A stretch of 25,699 nucleotides of DNA from an uncultured Chloroflexota bacterium (GTDB lineage Bacteria; Chloroflexota; Limnocylindria; Limnocylindrales; CSP1-4): the NCBI GenBank assembly GCA_903928275.1, contig CAIYQJ010000016.1, positions 1 to 25,699 of the forward strand, written 5' to 3'. Below, piece after piece: positions 1 through 6,959 of the stretch (within the stretch, counting starts at the first letter, position 1; every line of letters starts with the position of its first letter). The position numbers and the translations under genes were made by a program. The notes under the pieces are model-generated. The model made no database searches and was not told the DNA's origin. It saw only the letters and a list, made by a program, of their open reading frames with translations.

Positions 1-1
1 C

Positions 2-112
2 GTGATCCTCACCGTCTGGTCCCCGGTGCGCGCGAGCGATCCCACGGCGGGGGAGCGGATGCTCACGATCCTCGCGGGCGTGGGCGAGTCCGTCCCGATC
101 CCGGCCGGCTGA
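2..112 (+). CDS. C-terminal end of an unidentified protein (partial)
   Basis: The frame beginning at base 2 is open from the left edge to a TGA at 110-112 and gives about 36 residues ending in GESVPIPAG. It contains a stretch resembling the end of a secreted or lipoprotein domain (SPVRASDPTAGERMLTILAG), but the fragment is too short for a family call. The GC-rich third positions are like those of neighbouring genes, which supports real coding sequence. It converges on the cupin gene across about 40 bases with no clear terminator. Confidence 0.5.
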   Translation: MILTVWSPVRASDPTAGERMLTILAGVGESVPIPAG

Positions 113-151
113 CGGGCGCGCCGGCGGACCTCGGCGGGCGTCGGCAGCGCG

Positions 152-484
152 CTACCCGCCACCCTCCGGGAGCAGCGTGAGCAGGAGGACGAGCGGCGTC
201 GTCGCCCGGACGCTGTGTGGCGTGCGCGGCCGCATCCGCAACCACGTGCCGGGGCGGCCGTCGAGCCGCTCCCCGCCCACGACCAGCTCGGCGGTGCCGG
301 CCACGATCTCGAGGATGGCGGCCCGCGCCGCCGTGTGTTCCGACAGCTCCTCGCCGGACGCGAACCCGAAGAGGACGACCCGGACGCCGTTCGCGTCGGA
401 GATCGTCTGGCTGAGGATGCCGCGGTCGGGGATGCGCGCCGCGGCGACGAGGTCGTCCGCGTGCTCGAAGGGTCGGTCGATCAT
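152..484 (-). CDS. Small single-domain cupin protein
   Basis: This 110-residue protein looks like one cupin_2 beta-barrel. The first conserved half is visible around residues 37-62 (VLFGFASGEELSEHTAARAA, then EIVAGTAELVVGGE). The second is around residues 78-100 (PGTWLRMRPRTPHSV). Candidate metal-binding residues are the His and Glu of ELSEHTA and the His of TPHSV; the usual HxH pair is reduced to one His, so metal binding is uncertain. The start is ATG at 484. Small cupins of this kind often bind a metabolite or modulate a redox process, but nothing nearby shows a specific substrate. It is divergent from the acyl-CoA synthetase gene with 113 bases between the two starts, so the genes could share a control region. 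Confidence 0.8.
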   Translation of the reverse strand: MIDRPFEHADDLVAAARIPDRGILSQTISDANGVRVVLFGFASGEELSEHTAARAAILEIVAGTAELVVGGERLDGRPGTWLRMRPRTPHSVRATTPLVLLLTLLPEGGG

Positions 485-585
485 CGAGCGATGGTGCGCC
501 GTCCGCGGTGGGCGCGCGCGTCCGTCGCGGCGGCGGACCCACGACCTGCGCGATCACCGGCCGCAGGCGGGCTATCCCGCCCGCG

Positions 586-591
586 TAGGAT
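586..591 (+). promoter_or_regulatory. -10 box (TAGGAT) placed for leaderless transcription of the acyl-CoA synthetase
   Basis: TAGGAT fits the TANNNT -10 pattern of high-GC bacteria and ends 6 bases before the ATG at 598, so transcription would begin at or next to the start codon. No Shine-Dalgarno sequence is present and there is no recognisable TTGAC-type -35. The same 6-base geometry occurs in front of the minus-strand dhaL-like gene, which strengthens the reading. Confidence 0.45.
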
Positions 592-597
592 GCGACC

Positions 598-2304
598 ATG
601 GCGGAGCACCCCGCGGCCACGATCGTCGAGCTACTCGAGCGCGCAGCAACGCGCTTCGCGGACCGCCCGGCCCTCGCCCTGCGCCGCGACGACGCGACGT
701 CCGTCGAGTGGACGTACGCCGAGCTGTTCCATCGGTCGCGCCTCGCCGCGTGGCGCCTCCGGGCGCTCGGCCTGGAGCCCGGCGACCGCCTCCTCACGTG
801 GTCGCCGTCCATGCCCGAGCTGCCCGCCGTCTACTTCGGGGCGATGATGGCGCGGCTCATCCTCGTGCCCCTGGACCTGCGGATGGCTCCCGAGGCGATC
901 GAGCGGATCGTGGCGCGCTCGGGCGCCCGGCACCTCGCGCTCGGGACCGGCCGCGACGCGCCCGACCCCCGCGAAGCCGGCCTGGAGCACTTCCCCACGA
1001 CCTCGCTGGAGGCGCTGGCGGCGGATCCCGAGGCGGAGATCCCGGCGGATGTCGACGCGCGGGTCGCGGCGTGGCAGAAGCCGCGGCCGGACGAGATCTG
1101 GGAGCTCGTCTACACGTCCGGGACCACCGGGACGCCCAAGGGCGTGATGCTCGCGCACGACAACGTCATGGCGTCCGTGGCGCTGTGCCACCGGATCCTG
1201 CCCGAGATGGAGCACCGGACCGTCTCGATCCTCCCGCTCTCGCACCTCCTGGAGCAGGCGATCGGGACGTTCTATGTCCTCGATGTCGGCGCGAGCGTCC
1301 TCTACGTCCGGAGCCGCAACCCGCGGGTCATCTTCGACGCGATCAGGTCCCGGCGCGTCACCGCGATGATCTTCGTCCCGCAGGTGCTCGACCTCATCTG
1401 GGGGACGATCGAGCGGGAGGCCGCCCGGACCGGACGCGCGGCGGCCTTCGCGCGCCTTCGTCGGGTCGCCCGGCGCCTTCCGTACCCCGCCCGCCGCCGA
1501 CTCTTCCGCCGCGTGCACGAGCAGCTCGGCGGCGAGCTCCGCCTCATCGTCTGCACGGCCGCGTTCCTCCCGCCGTCGCTCCAGCAGGCGTGGGAGGACC
1601 TCGGCGTCGTCGTCATCCAGGGGTACGGGTCCACCGAGGCCGGTTTCGGCACGTGCACGACGCGCCGGGACCACGGGCTCGGCACGGTGGGGCGGGCGCA
1701 GCCCCCCGGCGAGTGCCGGCTTGCCGACGACGGCGAGATCCTGCTGCGCGGCCCGCAGCTGTTCAAGGGCTACTGGGACGACGCGGAGGCGACCGCTGCG
1801 GCCATGACGACCGACGGCTGGTACAGGACCGGCGACATCGGGCGGTTCGACGCGGACGGTCGCCTCGTCCTCATGGGCCGGACCAGGGACATCATCGTCC
1901 TGCCCAACGGCCTGAACGTGTACCCGGAGGACATCGAGAACGCCCTCCGCGTGGCCGGCCTGCGCGACTCCGTCGTGGTCGAGACGGCGCCGGGGCGGAT
2001 CGAGGCGGTTGTGCTCGCGCCCGGTCCGGCCCCGATCCCGCAGGGCGGCGAGGCGCCGACCGCGACGTCTCTCGCCGTCGAGCGAGACCCCGCGGTCGTG
2101 CGCGCGCAGATCGACGCCGCGGTGAAGCGCGCGAACGCCACCCTCGGGATCAGCCAGCGCGTCCAGTCCTGGCGTCTCTGGCCAGACGACGACTTCCCCC
2201 GGACCCACACCCTGAAGGTCAGGCGCGACCAGGTGCGCGCCTGGGCCGCGGTGGACGCGCCGCTTCCGGTCACCCAGGGGGAGGACCCGGGTCACCTCGG
2301 TTGA
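598..2304 (+). CDS. AMP-forming acyl-CoA synthetase (long-chain fatty acid-CoA ligase family)
   Basis: This 568-residue adenylate-forming enzyme should activate a carboxylic acid with ATP and transfer it to CoA. The P-loop YTSGTTGTPKGVMLAH lies at about residues 172-187. The adenine-binding motif GYGSTEAG is near 341-348, GWYRTGDIG near 406-414, and the hinge GRTRDIIVLPNGLNVYPEDIE near 427-447. In the C-terminal domain, K540 (THTLKV) is placed like the catalytic lysine. Length and motif order are typical of FadD/long-chain enzymes, but substrate chain length cannot be read from sequence. The C-terminal region around residues 470-505 carries a proline/alanine-rich insertion. Its stop codon lies inside the -35 box of the next promoter, so it is probably a single-gene transcript. 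Confidence 0.93.
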   Translation: MAEHPAATIVELLERAATRFADRPALALRRDDATSVEWTYAELFHRSRLAAWRLRALGLEPGDRLLTWSPSMPELPAVYFGAMMARLILVPLDLRMAPEAIERIVARSGARHLALGTGRDAPDPREAGLEHFPTTSLEALAADPEAEIPADVDARVAAWQKPRPDEIWELVYTSGTTGTPKGVMLAHDNVMASVALCHRILPEMEHRTVSILPLSHLLEQAIGTFYVLDVGASVLYVRSRNPRVIFDAIRSRRVTAMIFVPQVLDLIWGTIEREAARTGRAAAFARLRRVARRLPYPARRRLFRRVHEQLGGELRLIVCTAAFLPPSLQQAWEDLGVVVIQGYGSTEAGFGTCTTRRDHGLGTVGRAQPPGECRLADDGEILLRGPQLFKGYWDDAEATAAAMTTDGWYRTGDIGRFDADGRLVLMGRTRDIIVLPNGLNVYPEDIENALRVAGLRDSVVVETAPGRIEAVVLAPGPAPIPQGGEAPTATSLAVERDPAVVRAQIDAAVKRANATLGISQRVQSWRLWPDDDFPRTHTLKVRRDQVRAWAAVDAPLPVTQGEDPGHLG

Positions 2305-2330
2305 CCCTCGTCGAGGGCGCGGCGTACACT
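2301..2330 (+). promoter_or_regulatory. Sigma-70-type promoter for rpsU
   Basis: TTGACC at 2301-2306 and TACACT at 2325-2330 are separated by 18 bases, close to the housekeeping consensus and the best promoter in the window. The -35 box contains the TGA stop of the preceding gene. Transcription would start near 2337, giving a 5' UTR of about 100 bases before the rpsU TTG start. Confidence 0.7.
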
Positions 2331-2420
2331 CCGGCGGCCCGTGGGTCCCGATCATGAAGCCGGGACTGACGCCATCGCTCCGTGGGCCGCGGACGCGATG
2401 CGGCACCGCATCCCATGGCC

Positions 2421-2434
2421 TGAGGAGGTGATCC
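2421..2434 (+). promoter_or_regulatory. Near-perfect Shine-Dalgarno that fixes the rpsU start
   Basis: TGAGGAGGTGATCC matches the complement of the 16S rRNA 3' end at 13 of 14 positions. It is followed at 2440 by an in-frame TTG that begins the conserved S21 sequence. The alternative GTG at 2428 lies inside the ribosome-binding site, and the GTG at 2341 would add 33 residues not found in S21. Confidence 0.85.
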
Positions 2435-2439
2435 CGGGA

Positions 2440-2622
2440 TTGGCAGAGATCCGAGTCGGTGAGAACGAGTCCTTCGAGAGCGCGCTCCGACGCTTCAACA
2501 AGAAGATCCAGCAGAGCGGCATCCTCGCCGAGGCTCGCCGTCGCGAGCACTACGAGAAGCCCTCCGTGAAGCGGAAGCGCAAGGAAGCCAAGCGCAAGAA
2601 GGCCGCTCGCCAGAACGGCTGA
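2440..2622 (+). CDS. rpsU: Small ribosomal subunit protein bS21
   Basis: This 60-residue basic protein begins (M)AEIRVGENESFESALRRFNK and has the S21 core: the ESFESALRRFNKKIQQSGIL helix followed by REHYEKPS and a Lys/Arg-rich tail (KRKRKEAKRKKAARQ). S21 joins the 30S platform near the 16S 3' end and helps initiation. The TTG start at 2440 is chosen because it follows an extended Shine-Dalgarno and gives the usual family length. A strong promoter lies upstream, and the YqeY-like gene follows after 104 bases, the same order as rpsU-yqeY in Bacillus. Use of a weak TTG with a near-maximal anti-SD match is noteworthy for an S21 gene. Confidence 0.95.
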   Translation: MAEIRVGENESFESALRRFNKKIQQSGILAEARRREHYEKPSVKRKRKEAKRKKAARQNG

Positions 2623-2726
2623 TCCGCCGCCCCGTCCCGGCCGCCGCCGTCCCCGGGCCTCGTGTCCGAGCCGGCCGGGTCCCATCCCGTCGAGGGCCGA
2701 AGCCCCCGCCGGAGGTGAGGTGACCG

Positions 2727-3209
2727 GTGACCCTCCGTGAGCGTCTGCACGCCGAGATGACCGACGCGATGCGCGCGCATGACGCGCTGAGTCTCGATGT
2801 CCTCCGCATGGCGCTGTCGTCCGTGTACGCGGTCGAGAAGCGCGAGCACCGGGAGCTTGCGGACGACGAAGTGCTCGGCGTCCTCTCGCGCGAGGTGAAG
2901 ACGCGCCGCGAATCCGTCGAGGCGTTCCGCGCGGGCGGCCGCCCCGACCTCGCGGAGAAGGAGGAGGCCGAGATCGCGATCCTCGTCGGGTACCTGCCGG
3001 CGCCGCTCACAGACGCCGAGCTCCGTGCGCTCGTCGACGCCGCGATCGCCGCCACCGACGCCACGTCCCCGAGGGACCTCGGACGGGTCATGGGACGCCT
3101 CTCCGCGGAGACGCGCGGCCGCGCGGACGGGAAGCGCGTGAGCGCGCTCGTCACCGCCGCGCTCGCGGCCGCCGATCCGTCCTCGGGCGCCGCGGCCGGC
3201 GGGGGCTGA
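2727..3209 (+). CDS. GatB/YqeY domain protein
   Basis: This 160-residue helical protein has the YqeY signature: LRERLHAEMTDAMRAHDALS at the N terminus, VLRMALSSVY, EVLGVLSREVKTRRESVEAF, and the conserved block ILVGYLPAPLTDAEL followed by DLGRVMGRLS. The family resembles the tRNA-binding tail domain of the GatB amidotransferase subunit, but the role of stand-alone YqeY is not settled. The GTG start at 2727 follows GGAGGTGAGG at 2711-2720. The C terminus has a short low-complexity tail (SSGAAAGGG). The next gene starts 8 bases after the stop, so the two are co-transcribed. Confidence 0.92.
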   Translation: MTLRERLHAEMTDAMRAHDALSLDVLRMALSSVYAVEKREHRELADDEVLGVLSREVKTRRESVEAFRAGGRPDLAEKEEAEIAILVGYLPAPLTDAELRALVDAAIAATDATSPRDLGRVMGRLSAETRGRADGKRVSALVTAALAAADPSSGAAAGGG

Positions 3210-3217
3210 GGAGCCCG

Positions 3218-5359
3218 GTGCTCGCCCGCACGCTCGACGCCGCCGGCCGGTTCACCCGGCGCGACGCGGTCCGCCTCGCGATCCTCGCGTTCGCGCTCGT
3301 CGGGGCGCTCACCGTGATCCTCGGTGCCGACATGCTCTCGACATCGGCCGCGCCGCAGGTGGGCGACACTGCCCCCGCCACCATCCGTGCACCCCACGCC
3401 GCCACGTACGTGAGCGAGATCCAGACCGCGGCGGCTCGCGACCAGGCGGCCCGGGATGTCGCGCCCCTGTACGACTACACGCTCGCGGGAGCCTCCGCGA
3501 TCTCCGACGCGCAGGTGGCCCAGTTCCGCCAGGAGGCGCGCCGGGTCGACCTCGCCTTCGCGCTCGACGATGGAGCCGCCCGTCGCGTCGCGCTCGAGCC
3601 CCTGTTCCCGGAGCTCTCGCCCGCCGCGCGCCTCACCCTCGACTCGCTCGATGCGATCGGATGGGCGACGATCCGGGAGACGGCGGCGCAGGTCCTCGGG
3701 GAGCGCGAGCGGGTCGAGATCAAGGACACCGCCCTCGTCGAGGAGAAGGCGACGCTGCCCGGCCGGTTCCCGCTCGCCTGGACGGGCCCGGAGAAGCAGC
3801 TCGCGGCCGAGCTCGTTGCGCCATTCGTGACGCCGAACTCGTCCTACTCGGCGTCCCTCACCGATGCCGCCCGGACGGAGGCCCGCCAGGCCGTGGCCCC
3901 CGTGTCCGTGACGATCAGGACAGGCAGCACCGTCGTGGACGCCGGCGCCCAGGTCTCCCCGGCCGATGCCGAGGCGCTCAAGGCGCTCGGCCTCGACGCC
4001 GGCCTCGACCTCGTCCGCGGCGCCGGCTGGCTCCTGCTGTCCGCGCTCCTCGTCCTCGTCCTCCTGGCGTGGATCTGGCGATTCCGGCGCGAGCTGTGGC
4101 ACCGGAACAACGCCCTCCTGCTCGTGAGCGTCCTCGTCCTCGCAGCCATCGTCATGGTGAAGCTGACGGCCGGCCGGTCGATCCTCCCGTTCTTCCTCCC
4201 GCTCGCTGCCGTCGGCATCATCCTCGCGGTGCTGCTCGGCTCGGGACCGGCGATGATCGTGCAGGCGATGGTCGCGATCATCGCGGGGGCCGCGAACGGG
4301 AGCTCGCTCGAGATCGCGACGTACTTCCTCGTCGGCGGCGTCGCGGGGATCATCACGATCCATCGCGGCGACCGGATCGGGCTGTTCATCCGCGCCGGGG
4401 CCGTCATCGCCGTCGTGAACGTCCTCGTCGTCACGGTGTTCTCACTGCTCGGGGAGCGCGACCTGACCGGGATCGCGCAGCTCCTCGTCGCGGGCCTCGC
4501 CTCCGCCGCCGGCGCCGCGATCGCCTCCGCCGGGCTGTTCGCCGTGCTCGGCAACCTCTTCGGCATCGCGACGGCCTTCCAGCTCCAGGAGCTCGCCAAC
4601 CCCACCCAGCCGCTTCTGCGCAGGCTCCTCACCGAGACTCCCGGCACGTACCATCACTCGCTCATGGTGGGCAACCTCGCGGAGCGGGCCGCTGAGGCCG
4701 TGGGCGCCGACCCGATCGTCGCGCGTGTCGCTGCCTATTACCACGACGTCGGGAAGCTCGCCAACCCGGCCGCGTTCATCGAGAACCAGGCGGGCGGCGA
4801 GAACCTCCACGACGAGCTCGATCCGCTCGTGTCCGCACGCATCCTGCGCGCGCACGTGACGGACGGCATCGACATCGCCTACCGCGCCAAGCTCCCGAAG
4901 GCGCTCATCGCGTTCATCCCGCAGCACCACGGCACGGCGAAGATGAGCTACTTCCTCGAGAAGGCCCGGAACGAGGCGGCTGAGCCCTTCGGCGGCCGCC
5001 ACACGGCCGCGGGCGAGGGGGCCGCGGCTGCGGTCGACGAGGCCGCCTTCCGTCATGTCGGGCCCAAGCCGCAGACGCGCGAGGCCGCGATCCTCATGCT
5101 CGCCGACTCGGTCGAGGCGTCGGTGCGGAGCCTCTCCTCGCACGAGGAGCCGGCGATCCGTGCGATGGTGGCTCGGATCGTGACCGAGCGCCTCGAGGAC
5201 GGCCAGTTCGACGAGTGCGACCTCACGCTCCGCGACGTCGAGCGGATCCGCGAGGCGTTCGTCGCGCAGCTGCTCGGGGCGTACCACCAGCGCATCGCCT
5301 ACCCGCAGAACAAGGTCGTGGAGCTCGAGGCCCGCCGCGGAGCGGGCACGGGCGCCTGA
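3218..5359 (+). CDS. 7TM-HD membrane phosphodiesterase (PgpH/YqfF-like)
   Basis: This 713-residue protein has one N-terminal membrane segment (about residues 18-37), an extracytoplasmic 7TMR-HDED-type domain (about 45-255), a cluster of hydrophobic helices (about 265-455) and a cytoplasmic HD domain. In the HD domain the metal ligands include H479 in TYHHSLMVGN, H509-D510 in YYHDVGKL, and later His residues around HDELDPLVSARIL and PQHHGTAKM. The family's characterised member PgpH hydrolyses cyclic di-AMP, so control of c-di-AMP is likely, though this copy is untested. The GTG start follows GAGGAG at 3208-3213. Its place between the YqeY and YbeY genes matches the yqfF-ybeY order of Bacillus, but no phoH is present. 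Confidence 0.9.
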   Translation: MLARTLDAAGRFTRRDAVRLAILAFALVGALTVILGADMLSTSAAPQVGDTAPATIRAPHAATYVSEIQTAAARDQAARDVAPLYDYTLAGASAISDAQVAQFRQEARRVDLAFALDDGAARRVALEPLFPELSPAARLTLDSLDAIGWATIRETAAQVLGERERVEIKDTALVEEKATLPGRFPLAWTGPEKQLAAELVAPFVTPNSSYSASLTDAARTEARQAVAPVSVTIRTGSTVVDAGAQVSPADAEALKALGLDAGLDLVRGAGWLLLSALLVLVLLAWIWRFRRELWHRNNALLLVSVLVLAAIVMVKLTAGRSILPFFLPLAAVGIILAVLLGSGPAMIVQAMVAIIAGAANGSSLEIATYFLVGGVAGIITIHRGDRIGLFIRAGAVIAVVNVLVVTVFSLLGERDLTGIAQLLVAGLASAAGAAIASAGLFAVLGNLFGIATAFQLQELANPTQPLLRRLLTETPGTYHHSLMVGNLAERAAEAVGADPIVARVAAYYHDVGKLANPAAFIENQAGGENLHDELDPLVSARILRAHVTDGIDIAYRAKLPKALIAFIPQHHGTAKMSYFLEKARNEAAEPFGGRHTAAGEGAAAAVDEAAFRHVGPKPQTREAAILMLADSVEASVRSLSSHEEPAIRAMVARIVTERLEDGQFDECDLTLRDVERIREAFVAQLLGAYHQRIAYPQNKVVELEARRGAGTGA

Positions 5360-5390
5360 CCGACCCGCCGGGACCGGAGCGGACGCACGG

Positions 5391-5963
5391 GTGGCGCGCT
5401 ATCGGCTCGCGGGCGACCGCGTCCTGGACCTGACCGTGCTCGACCCGGCGGCGCCGCTCCTCCGGTCGTCCGTCCTGGGCCGTCGCCTCCTCCGACGGGA
5501 GATCGCGGACGCCGTGGGTTCCGCGCTTCACGCGGCGGGCGCGCCCACGCATGCCGCGGTCGGCCTCGTCCTCGCGGACGACACCCTCCTCGCCGAGCTC
5601 AACGCGGCGCAGATGGGCGTGGCGGGTCCCACCGACGTGCTCTCGTTCCCGCTCCTCCCGCCCGACGCGTACCCGCGGCACGAAGGCGGGGCCCCGCCGG
5701 GACCGGGCGGGGATCCGCGGTTCGTCCTGCCGCCGCGGGCACGGGCGCAGCTCGGCGAGGTCGTCGTGTCGGTGGAGCGGGCAGTCTCGCAGGCCGCCGA
5801 GGGGCGCGGGGGTCAGGCCGGCGACCTGCGCTGGGCACCCGCCGACGAGCTCCTCCTCCTCGTCGCGCACGGGGCGCTGCACCTCTGCGGCTGGGACCAC
5901 GCCGACCCCGCGGAGGGGGCCGCGATGCGCCGCCTGGAGACCGCGTTGCTCGCGCGCGCCTGA
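5391..5963 (+). CDS. ybeY: Endoribonuclease YbeY (rRNA maturation factor)
   Basis: This 190-residue protein carries the zinc-binding HxxxHxxxxxH motif as H160, H164 and H170 in HGALHLCGWDH, and the family motif GPTDVLSFPL near residues 78-87. YbeY is a single-strand-specific RNase involved in 16S 3'-end maturation and ribosome quality control. It is longer than the roughly 155-residue E. coli protein, mainly because of a Pro/Gly-rich insertion at about residues 90-118 between DVLSFPL and GEVVVSVERA. The GTG start at 5391 lies 31 bases after the 7TM-HD stop, with only a weak GGAG upstream. The last bases of the gene are part of a direct repeat copied downstream. Confidence 0.92.
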   Translation: MARYRLAGDRVLDLTVLDPAAPLLRSSVLGRRLLRREIADAVGSALHAAGAPTHAAVGLVLADDTLLAELNAAQMGVAGPTDVLSFPLLPPDAYPRHEGGAPPGPGGDPRFVLPPRARAQLGEVVVSVERAVSQAAEGRGGQAGDLRWAPADELLLLVAHGALHLCGWDHADPAEGAAMRRLETALLARA

Positions 5964-6031
5964 CCTGCTCGCGCGCGTGGCCTGGTGGCGCACGGCTGAC
6001 CGATCGCGCGCCTGACCTGCCCGCGCGCGTG
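5954..6031 (+). repeat. 26-bp direct repeat duplicating the 3' end of ybeY
   Basis: Bases 5954-5979 and 6006-6031 are identical at 25 of 26 positions (one T/C difference) with a 52-base offset. The first copy includes the ybeY stop codon at 5961-5963. This looks like a small local duplication in the spacer before pth. Confidence 0.75.
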
Positions 6032-6051
6032 CCCGACCGCGCGTCCTCCGC

Positions 6052-6102
6052 ATGCCCCGAAGGCCCAGATGCCCCGAAGGCCCAGATGCCCCGAAGGCCC
6101 AG
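6052..6102 (+). repeat. Three perfect tandem copies of a 17-bp unit
   Basis: The unit ATGCCCCGAAGGCCCAG occurs three times in a row (6052-6068, 6069-6085, 6086-6102). A 17-base period would break any reading frame, so this is non-coding. Together with the neighbouring direct repeat it makes up much of the 303-base gap between ybeY and pth, where no gene is seen. Confidence 0.9.
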
Positions 6103-6161
6103 CGCGGCCCGCCGCTTCGGCCGTCGGCGCGGTGGCTTCCGTAGCCCGGCCGCTCCTGCGC

Positions 6162-6167
6162 TACCAT
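6162..6167 (+). promoter_or_regulatory. Candidate -10 box (TACCAT) for pth-mfd
   Basis: TACCAT fits the TANNNT pattern and lies about 100 bases upstream of the pth GTG start, in the repeat-containing gap. No convincing -35 is visible at the right spacing, so this is only a candidate. Confidence 0.3.
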
Positions 6168-6266
6168 CGCCGCACGGCCCGCGCCACCTGACGCGGGCCC
6201 CGTCGGCGTGCTCGGCCCGCTCCGCGGCGAAGGGCTGCGGTCGCCCTCGCCCCGTGCGGAGGACCC

Positions 6267-6959
6267 GTGAAGATCGTCGTCGGCCTGGGCAACCCGGGGG
6301 AGCAGTACGCGAAGACGCGCCACAACATCGGCTGGCTCGTCGTCGACCGCATGGCGGACCGGGCGGGCTGGGCGGGGCGCGGGAGGACGCGTGACGCGGC
6401 CGCAGTCGTCCAGGGCCGCTACCGCGGCCTCGACCTCGTCCTCGCGAAGCCGCTCACGTACATGAACCTGTCGGGCACGGCCGTCCGGAAGCTCCTCGCG
6501 CGGGAGCGCGCGCCGATCGGCGACATCCTCGTCGTCACGGACGACTTCGCGCTCCCGTTCGGCAAGATGCGCTTCCGCGAGTCCGGGAGCCACGGCGGGC
6601 ACAACGGCCTCGCGTCGATCATCGAGGAGATGGGCACCGAGAAGTTCAACCGGCTGCGCGTGGGCATCGGCGACCCGGCGCGTGGAGCGGTCGACCACGT
6701 GCTCGGCCGGTTCGAGCCGTCCGAGCAGTCACGTCTCGACGAGCTCCTCGACGCCGCGGCGGACGCCGTGGAAGCGTGGGCCCGCGACGGCGTGTCGAAG
6801 GCGGCCAATCGGTTCAACGCGTTCACCCTCCGCCCCGCGGACGAGACGCGGCTCGCCCCGCCCGGCGACGTCGATGGGCCGCCCGGCCCGGATGGGATCC
6901 GCCGGACGAAGACCGGCTGGCGGCGCGTCCTCCCCTCGCGCGACACGGACGAGCGGTGA
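6267..6959 (+). CDS. pth: Peptidyl-tRNA hydrolase
   Basis: This 230-residue protein begins MKIVVGLGNPGEQYAKTRHN and recycles peptidyl-tRNA released from ribosomes. The catalytic histidine is H19 (H20 in E. coli), next to N9 of GLGNPG. YMNLSG supplies the conserved Asn near residue 69, the Asp of VVTDDF is near 91, and GGHNGLASI supplies the second substrate-binding Asn. The GTG start follows GGAGGA at 6257-6262. Family proteins are about 190 residues; this one has an extra C-terminal tail of roughly 40 residues rich in Pro, Gly and Arg. The stop overlaps the mfd GTG by four bases, so the two are translationally coupled, a neighbour pairing also seen in many other bacteria. Confidence 0.96.
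   Translation: MKIVVGLGNPGEQYAKTRHNIGWLVVDRMADRAGWAGRGRTRDAAAVVQGRYRGLDLVLAKPLTYMNLSGTAVRKLLARERAPIGDILVVTDDFALPFGKMRFRESGSHGGHNGLASIIEEMGTEKFNRLRVGIGDPARGAVDHVLGRFEPSEQSRLDELLDAAADAVEAWARDGVSKAANRFNAFTLRPADETRLAPPGDVDGPPGPDGIRRTKTGWRRVLPSRDTDER

Noticed and set aside
2341..2439. A 33-residue N-terminal extension of S21 from GTG 2341
   Set aside because: The near-perfect Shine-Dalgarno at 2421-2434 would lie inside the gene, and S21 proteins begin at the TTG at 2440.
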